From positions 62,001 to 126,000 of the forward strand of contig CALSPD010000022.1 in the NCBI GenBank assembly GCA_943788145.1: DNA of 64,000 nucleotides. The letters run 5' to 3'. Every line of letters begins with the position of its first letter. Position 1 is the stretch's first letter. This DNA comes from an uncultured Flavobacteriales bacterium (GTDB lineage Bacteria > Bacteroidota > Bacteroidia > Flavobacteriales_G > Salibacteraceae). Under the pieces are notes generated by a model. The model saw nothing but the letters and a program-made list of their open reading frames with translations. It did no database searches and was not told the DNA's origin. The position numbers were made by a program, and so were the translations under genes. Below, piece by piece: positions 54,251-64,000 of the stretch.

Positions 54251-56494
54251 TCAATCCGAATACTTTGCAAGTAATACTGGAAGTAGAATAAGATCGGCTA
54301 TAACGGCTGAGGCTAACGTTAAACTAATTAGTGCGCCAACATAAAATGTACTGGTAAAGTCGGATGTAGATAACGCTATAAATCCCATACAGAGGATAAG
54401 CGTTGTTAAAATAATAGCCTTTCCCGTTGAAATGGATGTTCGCTTTAAGGCATATAACTTGGACTTGCCTTTCTTTCGTTCTTGTCGGTATTTTACCAGA
54501 TAATGGATGGAATCATCCACAGCAATTCCAAAGGCAATACCAAAAATCACGGATGTAGATATTTTCAAATCTATCCCAAAGAATCCCATAATGCCACCTA
54601 TAACAAGTAGAGGAATGATGTTAGGAATTAGCGACAAGAGTGCCAATCGGAGTGATTTAAACAAGAAGCCCATAATAATAGCTACCACTAATAGCGCGAA
54701 TAATAAACCCGACATCATATTGGCCGAAAGGGTTTCATTGTTACGGTCTATGAGCAAAGACATTCCTGTTAGGCTAATCTTAGAATAGCTCAAGGTCCTA
54801 TCTTCAGAAAAGTGCTGAATTAATTCCGCATTCATCTCTTTTGTCACTTTCCCTCCAAGATCATGAATCTTTCCTGTGAATCGAGCATTTTTCAAATCTG
54901 ACGTCATTAAAGCTGCAAACTCAGGTCGCTTTGAAAGCCTGCTTATAAGACTAATGGCACTTGCTAACTCCTTGTCCGAACCAGGAATGGCATAGGCTGT
55001 GTCGTGCCCGCCATGAAGGGCTTGGTTGGCCGATCGAATAATATTTAATGGTGACCCAACAAACCCAACTCCATAAATTTCCTTTATGTAGCTCTCAACT
55101 TCAACCATTTCTGCGATTACCGCTTTGTCGAGCAAGACTTTATCCTCGTCTATCACCGTTAATTGAAGCTCAAACGGTCGGACACCTGCAAAGTTTTCTT
55201 CAAAAAACATGAAACTTACTCGAATCGGATCATCTTCTCCGACATCTTCTAGCAAGTAATTATCTATTTCGATGCGTGAAATTCCAATGACAGAAAAAAC
55301 ACAAATTATTACGGTGCCCCAAAGAATCTTTTTACTGTTCGAGAGCGAAAAGCCAAATAATCGAGTAACCAAAATATTCCATCCAACAGTTGATGGTTCC
55401 TTATAAGCAAGTTTGGGAACCTTGCTTAACGATAAGATGGCTGGCAACAGAGAGAAGGCGAGAAAAAATGCAATAAAAACACCAATGCCGGCAAATACTC
55501 CTAATTCGCGTACCGGTTTTACGCCAGACGTTAAGAGTGTCAAGAAACCCAATGCTGTTGTTAGAGATGTTAAAAATGTAGCAGCCCCTACTCGCTTGTA
55601 TGCGATCTTTATGGCGTCTAATTTTTCGTTACCCGCCCTTATTTCTTCGAAATACCTTGATAACAAATGAATCACATCACTTATTCCAACTACAAAAATC
55701 ACCAATGGCAGCAAAGTGGTCATGATGTCGATGCTCTTGCCAAGCAAACTCATCATTCCCAACAACCAAACCACTGAAAGTAGCACTACAAGAAGCGGAA
55801 CAAAAACACCCCAAACTGATCTGTAAATGAGAAATAAGACCAACGTAATTAGCCCTATAGCTATCAATATAAACAGAGTAAATTCATATTGAATTTGAGT
55901 GATATAGTAAGCCTGCCCAATAGCCTTACCCGCAGCATGAAACTCATCAAATTGGTATTTATTAAATACTTCAACTAAGTCTTGATAGACCGTATCCGTT
56001 TCAACTTTCGAAAGCGTATCGTCCAAAACCAAGAACATAGAAATGCTTTTTGCATCCTCTGAAAACAATCCGCCTATCTGCTTTTGATATTTATAAATCC
56101 GAGCGCTGTCCGCATTATATCGTCCAGGTTCATTTACGTGTAAGTATGGAATAGGTATTGGTCCAAAAGGTCCGATAGCGTAATCAGAAGCATCAAATGG
56201 GGAAAGAATGCGCTTAACATGAGGAATTTGGCTCATTTCGGACTTCATCTCTGAAGCCTTAACCAAAAAGCCTTCATCAAATATTCCAGCTTCATTTTTA
56301 ATACCCAATAAAACGAAATCAATATCTGTATCGAACTTCTCTTTGAAGTCTTGATAAAATTCTAATTCTGGATCATCGGTGGGAAAAAAATGTTCGAATT
56401 CGTAGTCGAAGGTGAGTTTTGTAATCTCGAAACCAGCCCCAATTGTTAGGAGCACAACGATAAAAATGGTAAACCTTGCGAAGCGTTTTGACAT
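54251..56494 (-). CDS. RND/MMPL-family exporter
   Basis: A 747-residue inner-membrane transporter of the RND superfamily with two repeats, each having one span, a large periplasmic loop and five spans (12 in all). 'FTLFILIAIGLITLVLFLIYRS', 'TTLLPLVIFVVGISDVIHLLSRYFEEI' and 'IFGIAFGIAVDDSIHYLVKYRQERKKG' are the sterol-sensing-like cores with the proton-relay Asp. It probably exports lipids or hydrophobic compounds. I start at 56494 because the frame further upstream crosses the dnaK terminator. Confidence 0.88.
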   Translation of the reverse strand: MSKRFARFTIFIVVLLTIGAGFEITKLTFDYEFEHFFPTDDPELEFYQDFKEKFDTDIDFVLLGIKNEAGIFDEGFLVKASEMKSEMSQIPHVKRILSPFDASDYAIGPFGPIPIPYLHVNEPGRYNADSARIYKYQKQIGGLFSEDAKSISMFLVLDDTLSKVETDTVYQDLVEVFNKYQFDEFHAAGKAIGQAYYITQIQYEFTLFILIAIGLITLVLFLIYRSVWGVFVPLLVVLLSVVWLLGMMSLLGKSIDIMTTLLPLVIFVVGISDVIHLLSRYFEEIRAGNEKLDAIKIAYKRVGAATFLTSLTTALGFLTLLTSGVKPVRELGVFAGIGVFIAFFLAFSLLPAILSLSKVPKLAYKEPSTVGWNILVTRLFGFSLSNSKKILWGTVIICVFSVIGISRIEIDNYLLEDVGEDDPIRVSFMFFEENFAGVRPFELQLTVIDEDKVLLDKAVIAEMVEVESYIKEIYGVGFVGSPLNIIRSANQALHGGHDTAYAIPGSDKELASAISLISRLSKRPEFAALMTSDLKNARFTGKIHDLGGKVTKEMNAELIQHFSEDRTLSYSKISLTGMSLLIDRNNETLSANMMSGLLFALLVVAIIMGFLFKSLRLALLSLIPNIIPLLVIGGIMGFFGIDLKISTSVIFGIAFGIAVDDSIHYLVKYRQERKKGKSKLYALKRTSISTGKAIILTTLILCMGFIALSTSDFTSTFYVGALISLTLASAVIADLILLPVLLAKYSD

Positions 56495-56548
56495 GAATTG
56501 GCCGCAAAGAAAGCGGCTGTGTTTGACATATTTCCATGATTTTGGAAA

Positions 56549-56580
56549 TAAAAAAAGGGCAACCATTTGATTGCCCTTCA
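56549..56580 (-). terminator. Terminator after dnaK
   Basis: Read on the minus strand: stem AAGGGCAA / TTGCCCTT around a loop of about 8 bases followed by TTTTTTT, 20 bases after the dnaK stop. Confidence 0.88.
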
Positions 56581-56600
56581 TCTGTTTCAGGAGAATCTAC

Positions 56601-58499
56601 TTACTTCTCTTCCTTCACCTCTTCAAAGTCAACATCAGTCACCTCTGAATCTTCTGTAGATCCCTCGCTACTTTCTCCTGCCTCAGTACCTTGAGCTTGA
56701 GATGCATTATACATCTCTTGTGATGCTGCTTGGAAAACTGTATTAAGCTTTTCCATTGACGCATCAATTGCTGCAAAATCCTTTGCTTCATGCGCAACCT
56801 TCAATTCGGCTAATGCCGCCTCGATTGGCTCTTTCTTGTCTGCTGGAAGCTTGTCTCCAAATTCAGTCAATTGCTTTTCAGTTTGAAAAATCAAATTGTC
56901 AGCCGCATTTAGTTTATCAACTTCTTCCTTGGCCTTTTTATCGGCATCAGCATTAGCTTCAGCCTCTTTCTTCATTCGATCGATTTCTTCAGAACTTAAT
57001 CCAGAAGAAGCTTCGATTCGAATGCTTTGTTCTTTATTAGTCGCCTTATCCTTGGCTGACACATTCATGATTCCGTTTGCATCAACATCAAAGGACACTT
57101 CAACTTGAGGAACTCCTCTAGGTGCAGGTGGCAATCCATCCAAATGGAATTTACCAATGGTCCTATTGTCTTTCGCCATTGATCTTTCTCCTTGAAGAAC
57201 ATGTATTTCAACAGAAGGTTGATTGTCGCTAGCAGTAGAAAAGGTTTCCGTCTTTTTAGTTGGAATGGTTGTGTTGCCTTCAATTAACTTCGTGAATACA
57301 CCACCATAGGTTTCAATACCTAGGGACAAAGGCGTTACATCTAAAAGTAAGACGTCTTTCACATCCCCGCTCAATACACCACCTTGAATCGCAGCTCCGA
57401 TGGCTACAACTTCATCTGGATTCACTCCTTTGCTCGGCTCTTTTCCAAAGAATTTCTTAACTGCATCTTGAACCGCAGGAATTCGAGTTGAACCACCTAC
57501 AAGAATTACTTCATCAATATCACTCGCCTTCATGTTGGCACCTTTCAGAGCGGCCTTACATGGTTCGATTGTACGCTGAATCAATGAATCAGCAAGTTGC
57601 TCAAACTTAGCTCGACTTAAGGTTCTAACTAAGTGCTTTGGCACACCGTCAACTGGCATGATGTATGGCAAATTGATTTCTGTGCTTGTTGAGCTTGAAA
57701 GCTCAATTTTCGCTTTTTCTGCCGCTTCTTTCAATCGTTGCAGTGCCATTGGATCTTTGCTCAAATCTGGACCTTCATCCGATTTGAACTCATCTACCAA
57801 CCATTCAATGATGACTTGATCGAAATCATCGCCTCCTAAATGCGTATCACCGTCTGTCGATTTAACTTCAAAAACGCCATCACCTAACTCAAGGATTGAA
57901 ACGTCATGCGTTCCGCCACCGCAGTCAAAAACTACGATCTTCATGTCTTGCGACTTCTTGTCTAATCCATAAGCTAAAGAAGCTGCCGTAGGTTCGTTGA
58001 TAATTCTTCGAACTTTTAAACCTGCAATTTCTCCCGCTTCTTTAGTTGCTTGACGTTGCGAGTCATTAAAATAAGCAGGTACCGTAATAACCGCTTCTGT
58101 TACTTCCTGACCTAGGTAATCTTCAGCCGTTTTCTTCATTTTCTGAAGAATCATAGCACTAATTTCCTGAGGAGTATATTGACGATCGTCAATTTTTACT
58201 CGAGGAGTGCTATTGTCGCCCTTTACAATTTCGTAAGGCACGCGTGTCGATTCTTTCGCTGCTTCCTCATAGCTCATTCCAATAAAACGCTTAATACTGT
58301 AAACCGTTTTTGTTGGATTCGTGATCGCTTGACGTTTTGCAGGATCCCCAATTTTACGCTCACCACCACTGGTAAAACCTACTACGGATGGAGTCGTTCT
58401 TTTTCCTTCGCTATTTGGAATTACCACTGGCTCGTTTCCTTCCATTACCGCTACACAGCTGTTGGTTGTTCCGAGGTCTATTCCGATAATTTTTCCCAT
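56601..58499 (-). CDS. dnaK: Molecular chaperone DnaK (Hsp70)
   Basis: A 632-residue Hsp70. The ATPase domain opens '[18 protein letters not shown]' and has '[16 protein letters not shown]', '[14 protein letters not shown]' and '[18 protein letters not shown]'. The linker '[16 protein letters not shown]' (about residue 390) leads to the substrate-binding domain, and an acidic tail ends the protein ('[14 protein letters not shown]'). Length and motifs are standard. grpE and dnaJ are not adjacent. Its own terminator follows. Confidence 0.98.
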   Translation of the reverse strand: MGKIIGIDLGTTNSCVAVMEGNEPVVIPNSEGKRTTPSVVGFTSGGERKIGDPAKRQAITNPTKTVYSIKRFIGMSYEEAAKESTRVPYEIVKGDNSTPRVKIDDRQYTPQEISAMILQKMKKTAEDYLGQEVTEAVITVPAYFNDSQRQATKEAGEIAGLKVRRIINEPTAASLAYGLDKKSQDMKIVVFDCGGGTHDVSILELGDGVFEVKSTDGDTHLGGDDFDQVIIEWLVDEFKSDEGPDLSKDPMALQRLKEAAEKAKIELSSSTSTEINLPYIMPVDGVPKHLVRTLSRAKFEQLADSLIQRTIEPCKAALKGANMKASDIDEVILVGGSTRIPAVQDAVKKFFGKEPSKGVNPDEVVAIGAAIQGGVLSGDVKDVLLLDVTPLSLGIETYGGVFTKLIEGNTTIPTKKTETFSTASDNQPSVEIHVLQGERSMAKDNRTIGKFHLDGLPPAPRGVPQVEVSFDVDANGIMNVSAKDKATNKEQSIRIEASSGLSSEEIDRMKKEAEANADADKKAKEEVDKLNAADNLIFQTEKQLTEFGDKLPADKKEPIEAALAELKVAHEAKDFAAIDASMEKLNTVFQAASQEMYNASQAQGTEAGESSEGSTEDSEVTDVDFEEVKEEK

Positions 58500-58646
58500 T
58501 CTATATAAATTTCAGTTATTCTTAATTTTCATCGGTTTAGTCAATAGCTATGCCATTGGCCCGATCTAAAAAGTTGAGGCAGGAATGTCATAAAAATCAG
58601 AAAAGCTAGCGTGGAATTGTCACCAAATGTGACATCATGTCACAAT

Positions 58647-59867
58647 CTATTGACATCTAGGTCCTGTTGCTGGATCTACCAAACAACGACCTGGAATAGT
58701 AAATGACTTAGAAGCCGTATACATTGGATCTACGTTACCACTTATGGGATCTGGAATGCGCGGTAAATTCGAATATAAAAGCTCTTCACAGCTTCGATTA
58801 TCTAGAATTCTACCCGTTTCGTAAATACTATTGGAACGAGTACTTACAACCAAACGACTGGCGAAAATTCCGATGCCATTTTCCACGTTTGTGTATTCTG
58901 GTCGTTCTTGTACGACTCCAGTTGTGGGTTGATTGACTTCGATGTATGTTGTTAATTCTTTATTTCCAATTTCTAAAAAGAACTGAAGTGTGTCTGAAAC
59001 GACTCGTTTGATGTTTCGGACAACAGCTGTATCAAGATCCTCAACTCGCCTACCAAGCGAAGAATAATAGTCTTTTGTATTTACCCCCGGGAAGGTCACT
59101 TGACCTTGCTTACCTTCAAAATTCTTTGAGCCAACGCTTAAGGTTACACTGTCCAAACTCACCGTATTTGTGTTTAAGTCATAGTCCCGATAATAGAGTC
59201 TGAAGTAGCTTGTATATAAAGCCCCACCATCTGTAGCTGTCCATGCCACCTCAAATCCAGGGGCAAAATCTGTGTTGTTCACGAATGCTACTTCATCGTT
59301 GGTTCGATCAGAACCTCCATTTGTTGAGCTATTACCTGACAATCGTGGTTTATTCAATCTAATTTGTTCGATGCCGCCATCGGCCGATTTATTTCCCAAT
59401 AAATTGGTCACTGCTGTAACGGTTTTTGGCTCTTCACCTTCTATATTCACTAAACACTCAATCTTATAGGTTTTATCTACATCGAGATTTGCATCGAAAT
59501 AATAGACCTTATTGCTGTCGTTATTGAAGTCCCCTTCTTCTTTTGAATAAATCTTGGTCGCGATTAACGGCCACGTTTTGCCTGTTGGAGTCAGTTCATC
59601 AGCCTCAAGTTCGATGATTTGCGCTGCCATTTCAGAATCACTGTATTCATTAATTCCATTTTGCATTGCCATTTCAGCTGCCGCTTCTTCCCCTACAAAT
59701 GCTTTATTTATCCTTATGTAATGTCTGAATTGGTTTGCCTCAAGTAAACCATAGATAATCGTCACATCGCGCTTAGGCGCAATTACAGCAATGTCAGTTT
59801 CACAGCTACCTAAACAAAATGAAGTAATAACTAGACCAATAAGGATGCGCGATCGAAGTGATGACAT
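58647..59867 (-). CDS. DUF4249 lipoprotein
   Basis: A 406-residue predicted outer-membrane lipoprotein (lipobox 'CLGSC', Cys22). The DUF4249 hallmark 'VTIIYGLLEANQFRHYIRINKAFVGEE' follows the mature N-terminus, with a beta-rich body. In Bacteroidota these proteins usually accompany TonB-dependent receptors, but none is present in this window. A Cys near the C-terminus ('NRSCEELLYSNLPRIPDP') is also typical. Function not established. Confidence 0.85.
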   Translation of the reverse strand: MSSLRSRILIGLVITSFCLGSCETDIAVIAPKRDVTIIYGLLEANQFRHYIRINKAFVGEEAAAEMAMQNGINEYSDSEMAAQIIELEADELTPTGKTWPLIATKIYSKEEGDFNNDSNKVYYFDANLDVDKTYKIECLVNIEGEEPKTVTAVTNLLGNKSADGGIEQIRLNKPRLSGNSSTNGGSDRTNDEVAFVNNTDFAPGFEVAWTATDGGALYTSYFRLYYRDYDLNTNTVSLDSVTLSVGSKNFEGKQGQVTFPGVNTKDYYSSLGRRVEDLDTAVVRNIKRVVSDTLQFFLEIGNKELTTYIEVNQPTTGVVQERPEYTNVENGIGIFASRLVVSTRSNSIYETGRILDNRSCEELLYSNLPRIPDPISGNVDPMYTASKSFTIPGRCLVDPATGPRCQ

Positions 59868-59976
59868 AAATTCTTTTACGTTTGCGTTAAGGACACCAAA
59901 AATACATTCCTTGGCTGGTCAAGAACTTAAAAATTGTTTTAAGGTCAATTATTAAAGGTCAACGGTAGAATAACCT

Positions 59977-60816
59977 ATGAAAGAGATGGATTCCCAGCTT
60001 TCTCCTGTCGGATCGACAGTGAAAAAGATTACTACAAAGGTGCTGGAGCAAATGAAAGCTCATGGCGAAAAAATCAGTATGATTACTGCTTATGACTACA
60101 GTTTAGCAAGGCTCGTTGATATTGCCGGAGTAGACGTCATATTAGTTGGTGATTCGGCTTCAAACGTAATGGCAGGTCATGAGACAACGCTTCCAATTAC
60201 TTTAGATCAAATGATCTACCATGCGGCTTCAGTGATTCGCGCTGTGAACCATGCTTTGGTGGTAGTTGACTTACCTTTTGGAAGTTATCAAGGCAATTCT
60301 AAAGAAGCGCTTACTTCCTCCATTCGAATCATGAAAGAAGCTGGGGCACACGCAGTAAAACTTGAAGGAGGCCGGGAAGTAAAAGAATCCATTGACCGAA
60401 TTCTTACGGCTGGTATTCCGGTAATGGGACATCTAGGCCTGACTCCGCAATCGATTTACAAGTTCGGTACTTATGCCGTGCGAGCGCGAGAAATTGAAGA
60501 ATCAAATCGGCTTATCGAGGATGCGAAAATTCTTGAAGAAACTGGGGTTTTTGGAATTGTATTGGAAAAAATTCCAGCAAAGCTTGCGGGCGAAGTCGCT
60601 CGATCCGTTTCCATTCCCGTTATCGGAATAGGTGCCGGACATGAAGTTGATGGTCAGGTTTTAGTGCTGCACGATATGCTTGGCATCAACAACGAGTTCT
60701 CCCCAAGGTTTTTAAGGCGATACGCGGATTTACACACAGTAATTACAGGCGCTGTCGGGCAATATATTCAAGATGTAAAAGCTAAGGACTTTCCGAATGA
60801 GCAAGAGCAGTACTAG
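59977..60816 (+). CDS. panB: 3-methyl-2-oxobutanoate hydroxymethyltransferase
   Basis: A 279-residue (beta-alpha)8 enzyme of pantothenate/coenzyme A synthesis that transfers a hydroxymethyl group from methylene-tetrahydrofolate to ketoisovalerate. '[14 protein letters not shown]', '[24 protein letters not shown]', 'AVKLEGG' and '[10 protein letters not shown]' are family motifs with Mg2+-binding Asp. The last codons overlap the next gene by 20 bases, so the two are co-translated. Confidence 0.96.
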   Translation: MKEMDSQLSPVGSTVKKITTKVLEQMKAHGEKISMITAYDYSLARLVDIAGVDVILVGDSASNVMAGHETTLPITLDQMIYHAASVIRAVNHALVVVDLPFGSYQGNSKEALTSSIRIMKEAGAHAVKLEGGREVKESIDRILTAGIPVMGHLGLTPQSIYKFGTYAVRAREIEESNRLIEDAKILEETGVFGIVLEKIPAKLAGEVARSVSIPVIGIGAGHEVDGQVLVLHDMLGINNEFSPRFLRRYADLHTVITGAVGQYIQDVKAKDFPNEQEQY

Positions 60817-61513
60817 CCTTCAGTCAAGAATATTATTTGAAGATAATCACCTGATTATCATAAATAAACTTGCTGGCGAACTGGTTCAGGGCGATCGAAC
60901 AAACGATGAAACCTTAGCAGATAAAGTAAAAGCATACATCAAGCTAAATGAAAATAAACCCGGTGCCGTATATCTTGGAATTCCGCATCGATTAGACCGG
61001 CCCGTAAGTGGCGTTGTTATTTATACTAAAACTAGCAAAGCGTTAAGTCGGATGAGCGAACTTTTCCGACTTAGGAACATCCAAAAAATCTATTGGGCAA
61101 TTTCTGATAGTGAGCCTAAGACTAAACAAGGACAGCTCACTCATTTTATGGGTAAAAATGACAAGCAAAACAAAAGCTATACGTCAGACATTGAAAAACC
61201 AGGTTACAAGGAAGCCGTTTTGAATTATCGAGTTCTTTCGAGCAGTGATCGGTATCATTTGCTTGAAGTTGAATTAGAAACGGGCCGGCATCATCAAATT
61301 CGGGCGCAACTTGCGAGCATAAATTGCATTATTAAGGGTGATTTGAAGTATGGAGCAAAACGAAGTAATTCGGATGCCAGCATTCATCTACATAGCAGGA
61401 AAACGAGTTTTACCCACCCGATTAAAAAGACCGAAATTGCGGTGACTGCTCCTTGTCCTGAGGATTCACTTTGGAATTATTTCGAATCTGAGCTTGAGGG
61501 TTCGATTATTTAA
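60797..61513 (+). CDS. RluA-family pseudouridine synthase
   Basis: A 238-residue RNA pseudouridine synthase. The catalytic Asp lies in '[17 protein letters not shown]' near residue 65, and '[19 protein letters not shown]' is the conserved C-terminal motif. There is no N-terminal S4 domain, so it is the short form within the RluA group. Target RNA (23S or tRNA) cannot be told from sequence. It overlaps panB by 20 bases and ends 6 bases from the convergent arfB. Confidence 0.92.
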   Translation: MSKSSTSLQSRILFEDNHLIIINKLAGELVQGDRTNDETLADKVKAYIKLNENKPGAVYLGIPHRLDRPVSGVVIYTKTSKALSRMSELFRLRNIQKIYWAISDSEPKTKQGQLTHFMGKNDKQNKSYTSDIEKPGYKEAVLNYRVLSSSDRYHLLEVELETGRHHQIRAQLASINCIIKGDLKYGAKRSNSDASIHLHSRKTSFTHPIKKTEIAVTAPCPEDSLWNYFESELEGSII

Positions 61514-61519
61514 TCGCGC

Positions 61520-61927
61520 TCATATTGAACGCCAAGTGCGGTTCTTTTTTAGTTCAGATCTCTGCTGTTTCATTTCTCTTCTTCGCTTTTTCGATCCCTT
61601 CGTTGGTTTGGTCGCTAAACGTGGTCGATGAACTTTCAATGCATCTTGAATTAGGGAATGAATCCGATTTATGGCCAATTGCTTATTAGCCAATTGCGAA
61701 CGATGATCCGAGGCCACTACGACCAATTCATCGGCCTGATTGATGCGGTTGGCTAGTTTGATTCGAATTTTATCCTTCTGCTCTGTCGAAAAAAAGTTTG
61801 AACGATCGATATTCCAAATGGCCTCTACTCGAGTTTCTGTCTTGTTTACGCCCTGTCCACCAGGCCCACTGCTCCTACTCGTTCGGAATTCCAGCTCCTT
61901 GATTAAGTTTTCCTTAGAAATCATCAT
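61520..61927 (-). CDS. arfB: Alternative ribosome-rescue factor ArfB
   Basis: A 135-residue peptidyl-tRNA hydrolase that frees stalled non-stop ribosomes. The GGQ catalytic motif is in 'RSSGPGGQGVNKTETRVEA' (residues 23-25). The C-terminal basic tail ('KGSKKRRREMKQQRSELKK') should occupy the empty mRNA channel. Its start overlaps the priA stop (ATGATGA), so the two genes are coupled. Length is usual for ArfB. Confidence 0.94.
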   Translation of the reverse strand: MMISKENLIKELEFRTSRSSGPGGQGVNKTETRVEAIWNIDRSNFFSTEQKDKIRIKLANRINQADELVVVASDHRSQLANKQLAINRIHSLIQDALKVHRPRLATKPTKGSKKRRREMKQQRSELKKNRTWRSI

Positions 61928-64000
61928 ATCGGATCCACGTCTATATGAAGTCTAACTTTTCTGAAGTCTATATGCCCTTCCAAATCATCCACACAACTCC
62001 AAATCGCATCTCGCGACTTTTGTGACGAAAGCGATATCTCGAGCTTTATAAACATTTGACGTAAATACCGATTTCTGATTCGTGCAATAGGAGGCTCTTC
62101 GGGGCCTAATAACCGCTCGCCAAAAAAGCTTCTTAATTTATTGCCTAGAAATATGGACGCCTCTTTGGTCAATTTGGCATCTGGATGGCCAAGTTGAACT
62201 CGAATCATCCGTGAAAAAGGAGGGTAATCAAATTCCCTTCTTTCCATAATTTGTGTTTCGAACATGGCTTTGTAATCATTGCGCATGACAAAATCTAAAA
62301 CAGTGTGTTCAAGGTTATATGCCTGAATCAACACTTTCCCTTGTGCTGTTTTCCGGCCAGCTCTTCCAGCAACTTGAGTCAATAGTTGAAACGCCCTTTC
62401 AAACGCTCTAAAATCTGGACGGCTCCATAGCGCATCGGCTGTCATAACCACTACCATAGCGACATTTTCAAAATCCAAACCTTTGGTAACCATTTGAGTT
62501 CCCACCAAAATATCGTGGGAACCTTCTTGAAATGCAGTGATGATATTTTCCAGTGCCATCTTTTTTCGAGTGGTATCTAAGTCCATTCGGGCGATGCGCG
62601 CATCAGGAAACAATATTTCTAAATCGTCTTCAATCTTTTCTGTCCCATACCCCTTTACCACCAATTTTGCAGATCCGCATTGCGGGCAATGTTTCGGCTG
62701 TTTCAGGCTGTATCCGCAATAATGACACAAAAGCTTTTCGAAGAATTTGTGATATGTTAAATTGACATCACAATTATTACATTCTGCACTCCATCCGCAG
62801 GACTGACAGATTTGATATGGGGCATAACCTCTTCTGTTTTGAAAAACAATTACTTGCTTCTTGTTGTTAAGTGTTTGTTGAATTTGCGCCATGGTCTCTG
62901 GCGTAAAATCTCCCTTCATCTTCTTGTCGGCCAAGGCCTTACGCAAATCCGATAACTCAATTTTAGGCATCTTCAACTGACCGAAACGTTCATTTAATTC
63001 TACCAAGCCAAATTTGCCCTGTTTTGCTAGATAATAAGACTGAACAGTCGGAGTAGCCGATCCAAGTAGAACTTTTGCGCCAAAATGATGGGCGAGCCAG
63101 ATGGCTGAATCTTTCGCATTGTAGAATGGGGCAGACTCAGCTTGCTTATACGATACTTCATGCTCTTCATCAACTATAACCAAGTCCAATTTCTGAAAAG
63201 GAAGAAAAACCGAAGATCGTGCACCAATAATAATCCGAGGTGGTGTTGAAGACCTCAATTGCATCCACATGGTAAGTCGCTCCTTGTTCGAAAACCGAGA
63301 ATGATAAACGAGCACTTCCTCATTTAACATTCGTTTAAGCCGTTCTACAAGTTGGGTTGTAAGTGCAATTTCAGGAACCAAGAACAACACCTGACCAGTT
63401 GTAGATCGAACCCGCTTCATGATGTCAGCGTAAACCAAGGTTTTTCCCGAACCAGTTACCCCATGAAGCAAAACGGTAGAATTCGTATTCCAGGCCTTTA
63501 AAATCGAATCGGCACATTCCTTTTGTTTACCACTCAATTGATATCCTTCATCCATTCCTGTTAAGCTGGGATCATAGGCTAGCTCCTCATGCAAATAGAA
63601 GACTTCCTTCTTTAAAAGGGCGTTAAGAATTGATGCGTTCGAATTGGAAAGATTCAACAATTTATTCCGCTCAACCGGCTGTAAGTTAGCTCTAAAAAAG
63701 CCACTGATTTCCAAATAACGCATTACAACTTCCAGTTGCTTTGGAGCTTTGACTAGCATATCAAGGAGTTCAGATAGCTTGACCTCATCCTTGAGGGTAT
63801 CTTCTAAAACCACAAATGTTTGAGTTTTAGGCTTTATTTGCTCAACAACAGATTCTTCGACCTCTACCAGCCCCAATCTCAACAAATGGTCCAACGATCG
63901 CTGGATAGAAGCCTTATTGCCGATTTTTTCGAGGTTAACAACGGGTGTTCCACCCTTTGTAGAAAGGTTGGCTAAAATGGATTTATCTAAAGAAGTAAGC
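61924..64000 (-). CDS. priA: Primosomal protein N' (PriA helicase), 5' end outside window
   Basis: The C-terminal about 690 residues of PriA, the replication-restart helicase. The frame is open to the right edge, so the N-terminal about 130 residues are missing. Motifs: Walker A 'GVTGSGKTLVYADIMKR', 'VDEEHEVSYKQ' (DEEH box), the zinc-binding block with 'CQSCGWSAECNNCD', 'LCHYCGYS' and 'CPQCG', and motif VI 'QVAGRAGRK'. It overlaps arfB by 4 bases. Any start codon inside the window (such as TTG at 63894) is not the true one. Confidence 0.96.
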   Translation of the reverse strand, partial: LTSLDKSILANLSTKGGTPVVNLEKIGNKASIQRSLDHLLRLGLVEVEESVVEQIKPKTQTFVVLEDTLKDEVKLSELLDMLVKAPKQLEVVMRYLEISGFFRANLQPVERNKLLNLSNSNASILNALLKKEVFYLHEELAYDPSLTGMDEGYQLSGKQKECADSILKAWNTNSTVLLHGVTGSGKTLVYADIMKRVRSTTGQVLFLVPEIALTTQLVERLKRMLNEEVLVYHSRFSNKERLTMWMQLRSSTPPRIIIGARSSVFLPFQKLDLVIVDEEHEVSYKQAESAPFYNAKDSAIWLAHHFGAKVLLGSATPTVQSYYLAKQGKFGLVELNERFGQLKMPKIELSDLRKALADKKMKGDFTPETMAQIQQTLNNKKQVIVFQNRRGYAPYQICQSCGWSAECNNCDVNLTYHKFFEKLLCHYCGYSLKQPKHCPQCGSAKLVVKGYGTEKIEDDLEILFPDARIARMDLDTTRKKMALENIITAFQEGSHDILVGTQMVTKGLDFENVAMVVVMTADALWSRPDFRAFERAFQLLTQVAGRAGRKTAQGKVLIQAYNLEHTVLDFVMRNDYKAMFETQIMERREFDYPPFSRMIRVQLGHPDAKLTKEASIFLGNKLRSFFGERLLGPEEPPIARIRNRYLRQMFIKLEISLSSQKSRDAIWSCVDDLEGHIDFRKVRLHIDVDPI

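Noticed and set aside
61520-61560. Terminator after the RluA-family gene
   Set aside because: The weak GAAC/GTTC hairpin and T-run lie within the arfB coding end and pair poorly.

Overview
The window reads as a chromosomal segment from a member of the Bacteroidota, most likely Flavobacteriales (Cryomorphaceae/Crocinitomicaceae-like). The signs are: AT-rich codon use; consecutive secreted proteins with C-terminal type IX secretion (T9SS) sorting domains; promoter boxes of the TAnnTTTG type with no Shine-Dalgarno; DUF4249 and DUF4105 proteins; 'GCTDSTA.NY' lipoprotein repeats; and a DnaE polymerase carrying an N-terminal proofreading exonuclease. No rRNA, tRNA, CRISPR array or prophage was found.

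Layout. 0-7 kb: small lipoproteins, trmL, a DNA-alkylation-repair protein, a polysaccharide ABC exporter pair (Wzt/Wzm type) and an ABC-F ATPase. 7-10 kb: lipoproteins, a complete IS4-family element with 11-bp target duplications, and a VIT1/CCC1 transporter. 10.3-17 kb: fmt, then three minus-strand T9SS cargo genes (PDZ, VIT/VWA-like, beta-propeller-like). 16.7-21.5 kb: PqqB-like hydrolase, DEAD-box helicase, Ogt-like protein, SGNH hydrolase and an unknown gene. 21.7-27.3 kb: a tight operon for CDP-linked deoxysugar synthesis (rfbF, rfbG, epimerase, DUF4105 protein, RmlD-like reductase, RfbH/ColD-like enzyme), with its own promoter and terminator. 27.4-30.3 kb: a FIST sensor / histidine kinase / response regulator / STAS-like signalling operon. 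30.3-39.3 kb: SulP transporter, dnaE, trxA, DUF58 protein, aroQ and xerD. 39.3-41.2 kb: a gene-poor stretch of structured repeats with an IS1595-family element. 41.3-47.7 kb: lipoprotein, TMTC-like glycosyltransferase, and a three-gene amidoligase operon (RimK-like ATP-grasp, GCS2 ligase, N-formylglutamate amidohydrolase). 47.7-54 kb: an envelope gene neighbourhood with three paralogous small TM2-like proteins, a LolA-like protein, a YidD-like protein and two TPR/membrane-tail proteins. 54-64 kb: RND exporter, dnaK, DUF4249 lipoprotein, panB, rluA-family synthase, arfB and a priA cut by the right edge.

Data caveat. About a dozen genes in three patches (about 3-7 kb, 10-17 kb and 27-39 kb) are broken. 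Nearly all breaks are +1 or +2 insertions, often in short homopolymers, that restore a normal family-length protein once removed. Equally long stretches elsewhere (dnaE, 16.7-27.3 kb, 40-64 kb) are clean. This looks like local assembly or base-call error rather than biology. In-frame stops in the FIST, kinase and PDZ genes are not explained by a single insertion and are listed separately.

Most interesting regions: the RimK/GCS2/FGase operon (possible peptide-like or amide metabolite), the TM2-like/LolA/YidD/TPR envelope neighbourhood, the RfbH/ColD-like enzyme with a catalytic-position histidine but no iron-sulfur cysteines, and the repeat block at 39.3-40.2 kb.
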